Shown: one piece after another, positions 6,550-15,542 of the stretch
Layout: each line of letters starts with the position of its first letter
Numbering within the stretch: the first letter of the stretch is position 1
Assembly: GCA_017464305.1 (NCBI GenBank)
Contig: JAFUDS010000009.1
Location: forward strand, 1-40,840
Direction: 5' to 3'
Source: Clostridia bacterium
Lineage (GTDB): Bacteria > Bacillota > Clostridia > Christensenellales > Aristaeellaceae
DNA: 40,840 nucleotides
Notes under the pieces: generated by a model
Seen by the model: only the letters and a program-made list of their open reading frames with translations
What the model was told of the DNA's origin: nothing
Databases searched by the model: none
Position numbers and translations under genes: made by a program

Positions 6550-9500
6550 ATGGCTCAGAAGAGCAATAAACGACAACCGGTTTATTCCGCGGACGCCCTG
6601 GCCCTGCGCTATCTGGGGGGCCTGGCCCTGGCGGCCCTGGGCGTCATGATGTTTCTGGCGGTGGGCCTGGGGCTGAAGGGCAACGTCTTTGACGCCCTGC
6701 GCCGGGTCTGCTATGGGCTGACCGGCGGCCTGGCCCTGGCGTTGCCCGTGCTGCCCATTTGGGGCGGCGTGCTGGTGATCTGGTCCAGCCAGAAAAAAGC
6801 CCCGGTGAAGCCCTTTGTCTATGCGGCCCTGGCGTATCTGGCCCTGTGCGGGTTCATCGTGCTGGTGACGAAGATCGGCAGCGAGGAATTCCTCTCCGTC
6901 CTGAGCCGGGTTTCCGATGGCAGCTGGGGCGGAGTCATCCTGCAGGGATATGTCCAGAGCTATCAGCTGCGGGCCAGCGGCGGCGCCCTGGGCGTCATTT
7001 TAGGCTTTCCCTTCTGGAGCCTGGTGGGAACCATTTTAGGCGCGCTTGTACTCTTCCTGGCCCTGGTGTTTTGCCTCCTGATGGCCCTGGGGCTGACCCC
7101 TGCCCGCCTGCGGGATCTGGCCACGGGGAAGGGGCATTTCTCCTTCCGCCGCCCGGGAAAGGATCAGGCCTCCCAGGATGAGCGGCAGATCGCCTTCCAG
7201 CAGGAGCAGGAGCGCCAGCGGCAGATGGCCTATGCCGAGCAGCAGGCCTACCTTTTGCAACAACAGCAACAGCAGCAGGCCGCGGCCCAGGCGGCCCGGC
7301 AGAATTCCGCCCGCTGGCAGCAGCCGGCCCAGGCGGAGGCTGTGGCTGCGGGTGCCTCCCTGCGCCAGCCCTGGCCGGAGCCCACGCCCGCCCCCAGCTG
7401 GACCGGCGCTAATTCCGCCGTGACGGATGACAGCGTGCTGGATTGGCAGCAGCAGTTGACGGATCAAAAGGCGGCGGGGAAGAAGGGCCGGAAGAGCAGC
7501 ATCTTCGACGGGCCTGCCGAGGAGCACGCCGCCAATGAATATCCACAAAATCCGTCTTCCGAGGGGAAGGAATCCTCCTGGGCCAGCCGCATCTTCGGCG
7601 GCCGGAAGAATCAGGAGGATGGCCTCAGCGACCTTTCCCAGGCCCAGAAGCAGCGGGAGGGCATGGATTATCCCAGCGGAAGCCGCCTACGGAATTCGCC
7701 CCAGAGCGCCCGCCTGGCGTCGGATGGCCCGGCGGCCTCGGATCAGCAGGAGACGCCCATCGGCGTGGTTCGCAACAGCCGCGTCCGGGCGCAGCAGCAG
7801 AAGGTGGAGGAGGATCTGGATCGCTGGCGCAGGCCTCCGGCCCAGCAGCAGCGGATGACGCTGCCCCCGGAGGAGCCGGAGACACCCGCAGCGTCTGATC
7901 AATGGGAGGAGCAGCCCCTGGAGGCGCCCTCCGTCCGGAAAAACGCCCGCGCCCAGGAGAAGCCGAAGGCGCCGGAGCGGGAGAGTGCGAAGGCAACCTC
8001 CCCCTGGCTGGCGAAGGTCATCGCGGCGGAGAATGCCGCCCGGGAGGAGCCGGAGGAGCAGGAAGCGCCTCAGCCCCGGATGGAACGGCCGCCTCGGGAG
8101 GAAAAGCCCCGGGCGGAACAGGTGCCGGTACCCGTGGTGCAGCCCACCATCGCCGACCCCACCTGGAAGCCGGAATTGAAGCATGTGGAGCCCAAGGAGG
8201 AGGAGCCGGAGGAGGAATTCTGGGAACCTACGCCCTATTATGCGCCTCCCATTACGGACCTGAAAAAGCCGGACGCCAGCGTGCTGGATACCTCCGAGGA
8301 GGATGAGGAGCGGTCCCGACGGCTGGAGGCGACCCTGGCCAGCTTCAAGGTGCAGGCCCGGGTGGTCCATGTGACCCATGGCCCGGCCATCTCTCGGTTC
8401 GAGCTGGAGCTGGCTCCGGGCACGAAGGTGGGCAAGGTGGCGGAGCTGGAGAAGGACATCGCCTATGGCATGCAGGCCACCTCCGTCCGCATTGAGGCCC
8501 CCATCCCGGGTAAGGCCCTGGTGGGCGTGGAGGTGCCCAATCCCAAGCGGGCCACCGTGACCCTGCGGGAGGTGCTGGAAAGCCCCCAGATGCAGAACGC
8601 CAAGTCCATTCTGACCGTGGCCCTGGGTAAGGATATCGCCGGCGTGCCCATCATCTGCGACCTGGCGAAGATGCCCCATATGCTGATCGCCGGCGCCACC
8701 GGATCCGGTAAGTCGGTCTGTATCAATACGATTATCAACAGCCTGCTGTTCCGGGCGGGTCCGGAGGAAGTCAAGATGATCCTGGTGGACCCCAAGGTGG
8801 TGGAGCTGCAGTGCTATAACGGCATTCCCCATCTGCTGCTGCCGGTGGTGAACGATCCCCATAAGGCATCGGCCGCCCTGGCCTGGGCCGTGGCGGAGAT
8901 GATGGAGCGCTACGATAAGTTCTCGGAGCGGGGCGTCCGGAACCTGGAGGGCTATAACGGCATTCTGGGCCCCGGGGAGAAGCCCATGCCTCGCATTGTG
9001 ATTATCATCGACGAGCTGGCGGACCTGATGATGGTCTGCAAGAAGGATGTGGAAGAGTATATCTGCCGTCTGACCCAGCTGGCCCGGGCCGCGGGTATTC
9101 ACCTGATCGTGGCTACCCAGCGCCCCTCGGTGGACGTGATTACTGGCCTCATCAAGGCCAACATCCCCAGCCGAATCGCCTTTAAAACCGCCAGCTATGT
9201 GGATTCCCGGACCATCCTGGACCGGAACGGCAGCGAGCAGCTGCTGGGCTGGGGCGATATGCTCTATTTGCCCACCGGCTCCTTCGCCCCCACCCGGATT
9301 CAGGGCTGCTTCCTCTCCGACGAGGAGGTGAACCGCATCGCGGATCACGTGCGCCAGGCCAACCCCAGTGCCTATGATCCGGACGTGCTGGACAAGCTGG
9401 AGCAGCTGACCCAGGGCCAGGAGGAAGGCCCCTCCATGGATATGATCGGCGGCGCCCAGGATAGCGGCGCCGGGGACGCGGACCTGTTTGAACAGGCGGT

Positions 9501-9705
9501 GGAATATGCCATCGCCGATGGCCAGATTTCCACCTCCACCCTGCAGCGCAGGCTGAAGGTGGGCTATGCTCGGGCGGGCCGCCTGACGGACGAAATGGAG
9601 GAGCGAGGCATCGTCTCCGCCAAGGACGGCAGCAAGCCCAGGAAGTGCCTAATAACGAGAGAGCAGTGGGAAGAAATGAAGGCAATGACGACGGAGGCTT
9701 CGTAA
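6550..9705 (+). CDS. ftsK: FtsK/SpoIIIE-type DNA translocase
   Basis: A 1051-residue ATP-driven DNA pump that clears or segregates chromosomal DNA at the division or sporulation septum. Residues ~18-185 hold about four transmembrane helices. A ~400-residue low-complexity linker follows, rich in Gln, Pro, Ala, Arg and Glu and including a QQQQQQQ run. The motor begins near 600: Walker A GATGSGKS at 715-722, Walker B IIIDELADLMM around Asp821, and ATQRPSVDVITGLIKAN. A C-terminal winged-helix gamma domain (LFEQAVEYAIADGQISTSTLQRRLKVGYARAGRL, written here as a continuous ~34-residue region near 975-1010 by its edges LFEQAVEYAI and GYARAGRL) reads DNA polarity. The linker makes it longer than B. 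subtilis SpoIIIE (787). Whether it acts in vegetative division or sporulation cannot be told. The hydrolase gene follows after four bases. Confidence 0.93.
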   Translation: MAQKSNKRQPVYSADALALRYLGGLALAALGVMMFLAVGLGLKGNVFDALRRVCYGLTGGLALALPVLPIWGGVLVIWSSQKKAPVKPFVYAALAYLALCGFIVLVTKIGSEEFLSVLSRVSDGSWGGVILQGYVQSYQLRASGGALGVILGFPFWSLVGTILGALVLFLALVFCLLMALGLTPARLRDLATGKGHFSFRRPGKDQASQDERQIAFQQEQERQRQMAYAEQQAYLLQQQQQQQAAAQAARQNSARWQQPAQAEAVAAGASLRQPWPEPTPAPSWTGANSAVTDDSVLDWQQQLTDQKAAGKKGRKSSIFDGPAEEHAANEYPQNPSSEGKESSWASRIFGGRKNQEDGLSDLSQAQKQREGMDYPSGSRLRNSPQSARLASDGPAASDQQETPIGVVRNSRVRAQQQKVEEDLDRWRRPPAQQQRMTLPPEEPETPAASDQWEEQPLEAPSVRKNARAQEKPKAPERESAKATSPWLAKVIAAENAAREEPEEQEAPQPRMERPPREEKPRAEQVPVPVVQPTIADPTWKPELKHVEPKEEEPEEEFWEPTPYYAPPITDLKKPDASVLDTSEEDEERSRRLEATLASFKVQARVVHVTHGPAISRFELELAPGTKVGKVAELEKDIAYGMQATSVRIEAPIPGKALVGVEVPNPKRATVTLREVLESPQMQNAKSILTVALGKDIAGVPIICDLAKMPHMLIAGATGSGKSVCINTIINSLLFRAGPEEVKMILVDPKVVELQCYNGIPHLLLPVVNDPHKASAALAWAVAEMMERYDKFSERGVRNLEGYNGILGPGEKPMPRIVIIIDELADLMMVCKKDVEEYICRLTQLARAAGIHLIVATQRPSVDVITGLIKANIPSRIAFKTASYVDSRTILDRNGSEQLLGWGDMLYLPTGSFAPTRIQGCFLSDEEVNRIADHVRQANPSAYDPDVLDKLEQLTQGQEEGPSMDMIGGAQDSGAGDADLFEQAVEYAIADGQISTSTLQRRLKVGYARAGRLTDEMEERGIVSAKDGSKPRKCLITREQWEEMKAMTTEAS

Positions 9706-9709
9706 AACG

Positions 9710-10861
9710 ATGGCAAACCTGATGGATTACATGGCCTGGCGGGGGGAATTCGGCTTCGAGGTGTCTTCCTGGAACGATGTGGATGCCCTGATGATGGCGA
9801 ATCTGTGCTATCTGAACTTCCATGGCATTGATGACCAGCGGGGCTGGACCATCGCGGAGGCCAAGCGCCTGGATCTGGTGCGGGAAACGGTGGTGGCGGC
9901 CTTCGAGGGACGAAAAAGCCAGTTCGAGGCCATGGCGGATACCTTCCGCTTCGGCGGCGTCCGGATGCATCACTTCATCGCCCTGACGGATGAAAAGCAG
10001 GCGCTGCAGTTTTCCGCCACCTGCTATGATCTGCCGGATGGAACGCTGTGCATCGGCTTCCGGGGCACCGACGGCACCTTCGTGGGCTGGCGGGAGGATT
10101 TCAACATGTCCTGGCAGAGCGCCGTGCCCGCCCAGGAGGCGGCGGTGTTCTATCTGGAGCGGGCCGCGGAGATGGACGATCGGCCCATTCGCCTGGTGGG
10201 CCACAGCAAGGGCGGCAACCTGGCGGCCTACGCGGCGGCTTGCTGCAGCCCGGAGGTGCAGGATCGGCTGGAGGCGGTTTACTCCTTCGATGGCCCGGGC
10301 ATGGATCCGGAGGTCTTCCAAAGCGAGGGCTATCAGCGCATCGTGGGGAAAATTCGTTCCTTCGTGCCCCAGACCAGCATCGTGGGCATGATGATGGAAT
10401 ATCATCGGGTTTACACGGTGGTGAAGTCCGATGCCGTCGGCATCGCCCAGCACGATCCCCTGACCTGGCAGGTCTACGGCCCTCGGTTCGAAACCCTGGA
10501 AAAGATCGACGCCAACGCCGAAACCATCAGCGACACCCTGCACGACCTCCTGCAGAAGACGGACCGGGAGGAGCGGGCGGAGGCGGTGGACACCCTCTTC
10601 GGCCTGCTGGAAAACACCAAAGCCAGCAATTTCAACGAAGCCCTGGAGGGCCGACTGCGGACCCTGACGGGTGTGGCCATAGGCACCCGGGATTTGGGCC
10701 CCGAGGCCCGCAAGGCGGTGACCAAGCTGCTGGGCCTGTTCCTGAGCCTGGGCTTCGGTAACCTGGCGGAGAGGTATCGTCTCCGTCGCCCGGAGAACAG
10801 AACGGAGGAGACGCCTCCAGCGGAAATGGAAGCGGAAAATAAGCCTGAAATCAAGGCTTGA
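9710..10861 (+). CDS. DUF2974 (Mbeg1-like) alpha/beta hydrolase
   Basis: A 383-residue cytoplasmic protein of the DUF2974 group. Residues ~1-60 carry the family start (NLMDYMAWRGEF, then ANLCYLNF). FRGTDGTFVGWREDFNMSW is the lipase-like oxyanion region, and VGHSKGGNLA contains the nucleophile Ser of a G-x-S-x-G elbow. The next conserved block is YSFDGPGM. The C-terminal ~130 residues are helical and charged. The substrate is not known; lipase-like folding suggests an ester or acyl bond. It starts four bases after the ftsK stop and has no promoter of its own, so it is co-transcribed with ftsK; the yebC promoter overlaps its stop codon. Confidence 0.75.
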   Translation: MANLMDYMAWRGEFGFEVSSWNDVDALMMANLCYLNFHGIDDQRGWTIAEAKRLDLVRETVVAAFEGRKSQFEAMADTFRFGGVRMHHFIALTDEKQALQFSATCYDLPDGTLCIGFRGTDGTFVGWREDFNMSWQSAVPAQEAAVFYLERAAEMDDRPIRLVGHSKGGNLAAYAAACCSPEVQDRLEAVYSFDGPGMDPEVFQSEGYQRIVGKIRSFVPQTSIVGMMMEYHRVYTVVKSDAVGIAQHDPLTWQVYGPRFETLEKIDANAETISDTLHDLLQKTDREERAEAVDTLFGLLENTKASNFNEALEGRLRTLTGVAIGTRDLGPEARKAVTKLLGLFLSLGFGNLAERYRLRRPENRTEETPPAEMEAENKPEIKA

Positions 10862-10887
10862 CGCGGGTTTGCAGGGAATGATATAAT
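10858..10887 (+). promoter_or_regulatory. yebC promoter with extended -10
   Basis: TTGACG (10858-10863), an 18-base spacer, and a perfect TATAAT (10882-10887) preceded by TGA, an extended -10 motif. The -35 box overlaps the stop codon of the upstream hydrolase gene. Confidence 0.75.
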
Positions 10888-10926
10888 CCCCCTGTTTGAT
10901 TTTTCAAGTGTTTTGGAGGGAGAACG

Positions 10927-11673
10927 ATGTCCGGACATTCCAAATGGCATAATATTCAGGCGAAGAAGGGCAAGGCCGACGCCCAGCGCGGCGCGATTTT
11001 TACCAAGATCGGGCGGGAGATCGCCATCGCCGTGCGCGAGGGCGGGGCGAACCCGGAATCCAATGGCAAGCTGCGGGACGTGATTGCCAAGGCCAAGGCC
11101 AACAACATGCCCAACGATAACATTCAGCGGTCCATCAAGAAGGCCAGCGGCGAGCTGAGCAACGTGGTGTACGAAGAGATTACCTACGAAGGATACGCCC
11201 CCGGTGGCGTGGCCGTGATTGTGGACACCATTTCCGACAACCGGAACCGCACGGCCAGCGACATTCGGCACTGCTTCGCCAAGTACGGCGGAAACCTGGG
11301 GACCACGGGCTCCGTGGGCTTCATGTTTGACACCCGGGGCGTGCTGGTGATCGAGCGGGCCCCGGGCATGGACGAGGACGACCTGATGATGATGGCCCTG
11401 GACGCGGGCGCCGAGGATGTACGGCCGGATGAGGACGTGGTGGAGATTCTGACGGATCCCAACGAGTTCAGCAAGGTGCGCGAAGCGCTGGAGCAGCAGG
11501 GGCTGACCTTCCTGAGCGCCGAGGTGCAGAAGATTCCGCAGAACACCGTGGCGGTGGACGATCCTGAGACCCTGGAGAAGATTCAGAAAATGCTGGATCT
11601 GCTGGAGGAGAGCGACGACGTTCAGAACGTGTACCACAACGCGGAGCTGCCCGACGAAGAGGACGAGGACTGA
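10927..11673 (+). CDS. yebC: YebC/PmpR-family protein
   Basis: A 248-residue member of the widespread YebC family; recent work on the family links it to translation of proline-rich stretches, while older work describes transcriptional regulation. The N-terminus [20 protein letters not shown] is diagnostic. It is followed by [22 protein letters not shown], the [15 protein letters not shown] segment and [13 protein letters not shown] of the central domain. The C-terminus ends in the usual acidic tail (ELPDEEDED). Length is normal. It has its own extended -10 promoter, a GGAGGGAG site, and a strong terminator 14 bases after the stop, so it is monocistronic. Confidence 0.95.
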   Translation: MSGHSKWHNIQAKKGKADAQRGAIFTKIGREIAIAVREGGANPESNGKLRDVIAKAKANNMPNDNIQRSIKKASGELSNVVYEEITYEGYAPGGVAVIVDTISDNRNRTASDIRHCFAKYGGNLGTTGSVGFMFDTRGVLVIERAPGMDEDDLMMMALDAGAEDVRPDEDVVEILTDPNEFSKVREALEQQGLTFLSAEVQKIPQNTVAVDDPETLEKIQKMLDLLEESDDVQNVYHNAELPDEEDED

Positions 11674-11686
11674 GTTTAGCAATTCG

Positions 11687-11724
11687 ATCGCCGGTGCCCC
11701 TGGGGCACCGGCGATTGCTTTCTT
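11687..11724 (+). terminator. Strong terminator after yebC
   Basis: ATCGCCGGTGCCCC (11687-11700) pairs perfectly with GGGGCACCGGCGAT (11702-11715), followed by the T-rich TGCTTTCTT. Confidence 0.9.
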
Positions 11725-11746
11725 GCGACAGTTGAGTGTTAGTCGC

Positions 11747-11938
11747 GCGCGCGGGAGTTCCCCTCCGGGGCACGCTCTCGCTTCGTTCCAGACGTAACGG
11801 CACAAAGCGGCTGTCTTCGCAATAGGATTCGCACGCGCACCGCGGGCGCAAGCGCCTCGCGCACCGCGCGCGGTATGCTCGCCACCCGCTAAGTGCCGAC
11901 GTCTTCCAAGGGCCCCTGAGTGAAACATCCCTTCGCAC
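11747..11938. repeat. Intergenic element, copy A
   Basis: One of two inverted copies of a ~190-base element; the partner is at 14338-14522. The two ends are exactly conserved between copies: 32 bases at 11747-11778 (containing GAGTTCCCCTCCGGGGCAC) and 33 bases at 11906-11938 (containing CCTGAGTGAAACATCCC). The 127-base interior is unrelated in sequence to that of copy B but is equally rich in G+C inverted repeats, such as GCGCACCGCGGGCGC. It fills most of the gap between the yebC terminator and the phosphorylase gene, which has no other visible promoter. There is no plausible protein and no transposase. Confidence 0.8.
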
Positions 11939-11968
11939 GACTTAGCTGAAAAATTGGAGGAAAGCCTC

Positions 11969-13294
11969 ATGACCATGCTGGAGATTATTGAGAAGAAAAA
12001 GCTGGGGAAGGTGCTGAGCCCGGCGGAAATTCAGTTTTTCGCGGAGGCGGCAGCCCAGAAGAGCGTGCCAGACTATCAGCTGGCCGCCCTGCTGATGGCC
12101 ATCCGGCTGAACGGCATGACGGACGAGGAGACCACGGAGCTGACTCTGGCCATGCGGGACACGGGGGACGTAGCGGACTTGAGCTCTCTTCCCGGCATCA
12201 AGGTGGACAAGCATTCTACCGGCGGGGTGGGGGACACGACGACGCTGGTGCTGGCGCCCCTGGTGGCGGCCTGTGGCGCTCCGGTGGCCAAGATGAGTGG
12301 CCGAGGGCTGGGGCACACTGGCGGCACGCTGGACAAGCTGGAGTCCATCCCCGGGCTGCGGGTTTCCCTGACGGAGGAGGAATTCATCCGCCAGGTGAAG
12401 GAAATCGGCGTGGCTGTGGTAGGTCAGACGGGGCGCCTGGCCCCGGCGGACAAGACCCTGTACGCCCTGCGGGACGTGACCTCCACGGTGGATTCCATCC
12501 CTCTGATGGTTTCCTCCATTTTAAGCAAGAAGCTGGCGGCGGGGTCCGACGCCATCGTGCTGGACGTGAAGACCGGGTCCGGCGCCCTGATGCAGCGGCT
12601 GGAGGACAGCATCCATCTGGCCCAGATGATGGTCAACGTAGGGACCCTGGCAGGCAAGCCCACCCTGGCCCTGATCAGCGGTATGGATCAGCCCCTGGGC
12701 ACCCACGTGGGCAACGCCCTGGAGGTGAAGGAGGCCATCGACATTCTGGCGGGCCGGGCCGGCGGGGATTTGAAGGAGGTTTCCCTGACCCTGGGAGGCC
12801 ACATGCTGGTGCTGGCGGGGCTGGCGGAGGATCATGCCCAGGCGGTGGAGCAGCTGCGGCAGGCGCTGGAAAGCGGCGCGGGGCTGGAAAAGCTGAAGCA
12901 GATGATTGCCGCCCAGGGAGGAGATCCCCGGGTGTGCGACGATGTAGGGCTGCTGCCCCAGGCTCCGGTGAAAAAGACGGTGCTTTGCGGCCGGGAGGGC
13001 TACGTGGCGGGGATGAACACCATGGCCCTGGGCACGGCGGCGCAGGCCATGGGCGCCGGGCGGACCCGGGTGGAGGAGCAGATCGATTATTCCGTGGGAT
13101 ACGTGCTGCGGGTTCGGGTGGGGGACCGGGTGACGCCGGAGACGCCCCTGTGCGAGCTGCACGCCCGGACGGAGGAGGACGCGGCGCGGGCGGAGGCGGC
13201 CATTCGGCAGGCCATCTCCTGGAGCGAAGCCCCCTGCGAGAAGGCGAAAAATTTCTATGCCCTGGTGACATCTAGCGGCGTTACCCGGCTGTAA
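11969..13294 (+). CDS. pdp: Pyrimidine-nucleoside phosphorylase
   Basis: A 441-residue enzyme that splits uridine, thymidine or deoxyuridine with phosphate to the free base and (deoxy)ribose 1-phosphate for salvage. The family signature appears from residue ~81: KHSTGGVGDTTTLVLAPL and then SGRGLGHTGGTLDKLESIPG. DVKTGSGALM (~190) and the C-terminal DYSVGYVLRVRVGDRV domain complete the normal three-part layout. The best start is the ATG at 11969, eight bases after GGAGG; an upstream in-frame TTG at 11954 overlaps that ribosome-binding site and is unlikely. The Firmicute enzyme (Pdp) usually accepts both uridine and thymidine. azlC follows after 13 bases, an odd functional partner. Confidence 0.93.
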   Translation: MTMLEIIEKKKLGKVLSPAEIQFFAEAAAQKSVPDYQLAALLMAIRLNGMTDEETTELTLAMRDTGDVADLSSLPGIKVDKHSTGGVGDTTTLVLAPLVAACGAPVAKMSGRGLGHTGGTLDKLESIPGLRVSLTEEEFIRQVKEIGVAVVGQTGRLAPADKTLYALRDVTSTVDSIPLMVSSILSKKLAAGSDAIVLDVKTGSGALMQRLEDSIHLAQMMVNVGTLAGKPTLALISGMDQPLGTHVGNALEVKEAIDILAGRAGGDLKEVSLTLGGHMLVLAGLAEDHAQAVEQLRQALESGAGLEKLKQMIAAQGGDPRVCDDVGLLPQAPVKKTVLCGREGYVAGMNTMALGTAAQAMGAGRTRVEEQIDYSVGYVLRVRVGDRVTPETPLCELHARTEEDAARAEAAIRQAISWSEAPCEKAKNFYALVTSSGVTRL

Positions 13295-13307
13295 GAAGGA
13301 TCGATTT

Positions 13308-14012
13308 ATGAGTTCGGAATTCAAAAAGGGAATTCAGCATGGAATTCCCATCGCGTTGGGATACTTGAGCGTGTCCTTCGCCTTCGGCATGAAGGCGGTG
13401 GGGGACGGACTGACTTGGCTGCAGGCGGTGCTGATTTCCATCACCAATGTGACCAGCGCCGGCCAGATGGCGGGCCTGCCCCTGATGCTGGGAGGCGCCA
13501 GCCTGGTAGAGATGGCGCTGACCCAGCTGACCATCAACCTGCGGTACGGGCTGATGGGCCTGAGCCTGGGGCGGAAGCTGGACGACAGCATGGGAACCTT
13601 GCAGCGGCTGATCTTTTCCTTCGCCAACACGGATGAGATTTTCGCCGTGGCCTCCTCCCAGCCTGGGAAGGTGGGCAAGCGGTACCTCTACGGGCTGATG
13701 ATTACGCCGATTCTGGGCTGGGCCCTGGGCACCCTGCTGGGGGGCGTGGCGGGGACGCTGCTGCCCGCCTTTGTGCGCACGGCCCTGGGCATCGCCATCT
13801 ACGGTATGTTCCTGGCCATCATTCTGCCCCCTTCCCGGGAGAAGAAGCCGGTGCGCTTCGTGGTGCTGCTGTCCGTGGGGATGAGCCTGTGCTTCCGGTA
13901 CATTCCGGGGCTGAACCGGGTTTCCAGTGGATTTGTGATCATCATCTGTGCGGTAATTTCCGCCGCCATCGGCGCCGCCCTGTATCCGGAGCAGGAAGGA
14001 GGCAACCCATGA
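13308..14012 (+). CDS. azlC: AzlC-family permease, large subunit
   Basis: A 234-residue integral membrane protein of the AzlC/YgaZ family. It carries the family start GIQHGIPIALGYLSVSFAFG, then TSAGQMAGL and LTQLTINLRYGLMGLSLGRKL, with six to seven predicted helices. Together with AzlD it forms an exporter of branched-chain amino acids or analogues, first known from 4-azaleucine resistance in B. subtilis. Its stop overlaps the azlD start (ATGA). It lies 13 bases after the nucleoside phosphorylase gene and shares its transcript. No regulator is adjacent, and the actual substrate is not shown by the sequence. Confidence 0.9.
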   Translation: MSSEFKKGIQHGIPIALGYLSVSFAFGMKAVGDGLTWLQAVLISITNVTSAGQMAGLPLMLGGASLVEMALTQLTINLRYGLMGLSLGRKLDDSMGTLQRLIFSFANTDEIFAVASSQPGKVGKRYLYGLMITPILGWALGTLLGGVAGTLLPAFVRTALGIAIYGMFLAIILPPSREKKPVRFVVLLSVGMSLCFRYIPGLNRVSSGFVIIICAVISAAIGAALYPEQEGGNP

Positions 14013-14326
14013 GCTGGAGCGCATTTGTGCCCTACGTGGCGGTGATGGCGGTGGTGACCTACCTGATCCGCATGCTGCCGCTGACGGCCTTTCGCCGGCC
14101 GATTCACAGCCGATTTATTCAATCCTTCCTGACCTATATTCCCTACGCGGTGCTGGGGGCCATGACCTTTCCGGAGGTGTTTTATTCCACGGGGGATCTG
14201 CGGACCGCCGCGGTGGGTGTGGTGGTGGCGGTGATTTTGGCCTGGCGGGGGAAGAGTTTGTTGACGGTGGCCATCGCCGCGTGTTTGGCTGTAGCCGCTG
14301 CACAAGGGATATTGTTGTTGGTATAA
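14009..14326 (+). CDS. azlD: AzlD-family small permease subunit
   Basis: A 105-residue partner of AzlC with three to four helices. The family pattern YLIRMLPLTAFRRPIHSRF is followed by YIPYAVLGAMTFPEV. The ATG at 14009 overlaps the azlC stop and follows an AGGAGG at 13996-14001, which fixes the start against longer upstream readings in the same frame. Copy B of the intergenic element begins 11 bases after its stop. Confidence 0.9.
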   Translation: MSWSAFVPYVAVMAVVTYLIRMLPLTAFRRPIHSRFIQSFLTYIPYAVLGAMTFPEVFYSTGDLRTAAVGVVVAVILAWRGKSLLTVAIAACLAVAAAQGILLLV

Positions 14327-14337
14327 ACGATTGCCAT

Positions 14338-14522
14338 GTGCGAAGGGATGTTTCACTCAGGGGCCCTTGGACGTCTGGAACGGGCGAACCTCTGGCGACC
14401 GCCAGTGGCGGAAATCTCGCCAGAGGTGAGGTCAACCGAAAGGAAGCGATCTCCACTGCGTGGAGTCGCGACCATTGAGGTTGCGGAAAGAGAGCGTGCC
14501 CCGGAGGGGAACTCCCGCGCGC
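14338..14522. repeat. Intergenic element, copy B (inverted relative to A)
   Basis: Its ends are the exact reverse complement of those of copy A: 33 bases at 14338-14370 and 32 bases at 14491-14522. The 120-base interior has a different, well-folded sequence. ACCTCTGGCGA (14388-14398) pairs perfectly with 14417-14427 around an inner CCGCC/GGCGG hairpin. CTCCA/TGGAG inside GCGA/TCGC forms a second hairpin at 14446-14469. It begins just after azlD and ends 15 bases before the ppk2 promoter. Confidence 0.8.
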
Positions 14523-14537
14523 ACGTGATGCAAGCCC

Positions 14538-14566
14538 TTGCAAAATCAAGGCTGGCTGTGTATAAT
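14538..14566 (+). promoter_or_regulatory. ppk2 promoter
   Basis: TTGCAA (14538-14543), a 17-base spacer, and a perfect TATAAT (14561-14566), 33 bases before the ATG. Confidence 0.75.
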
Positions 14567-14599
14567 GTGACTAATTTGCGATAAGGAGCGCTGACCATA

Positions 14600-15460
14600 A
14601 TGGCCCTGAAGGATTACTGTTTTGACGGGAAAAAACCTCTGAAGCTGAAGGAGATGCCCACGGGCGCTGGGGAATACAAGGTGCAGAAGAGCGACCTGGT
14701 GGCGAAGACGGAGGAGAACATGCTCCGGGCGGCGGAGCTGCAAGAAAAGCTTTACGCCGCGAAGCAGGAGGGGTTGATTTTCGCCCTGCAGGCCCGGGAT
14801 GCGGCGGGGAAGGACAGCCTGATCAAGAAGATTTTTTCCAAGCTGAATCCCGCGGCGCTGAAGATCACCTCCTTCAAGGTGCCCAACAAGACGGATCTGG
14901 CCCACGACTACATGTGGCGGATCAATCGGGCCATGCCCGAGCGGGGGAGCATCGGGGTTTTCAACCGCAGCCATTATGAGGATGTGCTGGTAGTGCAGGT
15001 GCACCAGATGCAGAAGGGATACGTGCTGGCCCCCCGATGCAAGACGGAGGATTTCTTCGCCCGGCGCTATCGCCAGCTGAACAACTGGGAGGAATACCTG
15101 TGGGAGAACGGCTTCCGCATGGTGAAGATCTTCCTGAACGTTTCCAAAGAGGAACAGAAGCAGCGGTTCCTGGACCGGATGGAGCTGCCGGAGAAGCACT
15201 GGAAGCTGTCCGTGGGGGACATGCAGGAGCGGGCGCTATGGGAGGAATATGACCGGGTGTTTGAGGACACCATCAACGCCACGGCGACGGAGCACGCGCC
15301 CTGGTACGTGCTGCCGGCGGACAACAAATGGTACACCCGCTATCTGATGAGTGAGATCATCCTGAAGACCCTGGAGGACATGGCGCCGGAGTTCCCGCCG
15401 CTGGACGCGGAGGAAGCGGCGAAGATCCCCATGGTCATGCAGGAGTTGGAAAAAGAGTAA
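14600..15460 (+). CDS. ppk2: Polyphosphate kinase 2 family protein
   Basis: A 286-residue PPK2 enzyme that transfers phosphate between polyphosphate and nucleotides. The Walker A-like loop RDAAGKD is at residues 66-72. The lid and Walker B region SIGVFNRSHYEDVLVVQVHQ (~113-132) is typical of the single-domain class III type, which phosphorylates AMP and ADP; FLNVSKEEQKQRFLDR follows and supports the family. Class III assignment rests on motif memory, so AMP- versus ADP-specificity is uncertain. It has its own strong promoter and a TAAGGAGC ribosome-binding site and appears monocistronic. A role in regenerating ATP from stored polyphosphate under energy stress is the usual view. Confidence 0.9.
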   Translation: MALKDYCFDGKKPLKLKEMPTGAGEYKVQKSDLVAKTEENMLRAAELQEKLYAAKQEGLIFALQARDAAGKDSLIKKIFSKLNPAALKITSFKVPNKTDLAHDYMWRINRAMPERGSIGVFNRSHYEDVLVVQVHQMQKGYVLAPRCKTEDFFARRYRQLNNWEEYLWENGFRMVKIFLNVSKEEQKQRFLDRMELPEKHWKLSVGDMQERALWEEYDRVFEDTINATATEHAPWYVLPADNKWYTRYLMSEIILKTLEDMAPEFPPLDAEEAAKIPMVMQELEKE

Positions 15461-15497
15461 AGCAAAGACTTTTGCTTTCTCGGCATATGTTTTTTTC
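15459..15497 (+). terminator. Possible ppk2 terminator
   Basis: AAAGCAAA (15459-15466) pairs with TTTGCTTT (15471-15478); a run of seven T occurs at 15490-15496, about ten bases later than ideal. A weak terminator. Confidence 0.4.
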
Positions 15498-15521
15498 ACT
15501 CCCCCGCTTCGCGGGGGAGCT
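15498..15521. repeat. CTCCCCCGC/GCGGGGGAG palindrome
   Basis: A short perfect hairpin with a TTC loop, matching the palindromes at 4332 and 25378. It lies directly after a T run, so it could strengthen termination on either strand. Confidence 0.55.
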
Positions 15522-15542
15522 TGTTAGATGAGATGTTTTTCG

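Noticed and set aside
11747-14522. Insertion sequence or composite transposon bracketing pdp-azlCD
   Set aside because: Neither copy contains a transposase-sized frame, the copies are under 200 bp, and I saw no target-site duplication. The bracketed genes are chromosomal in style.
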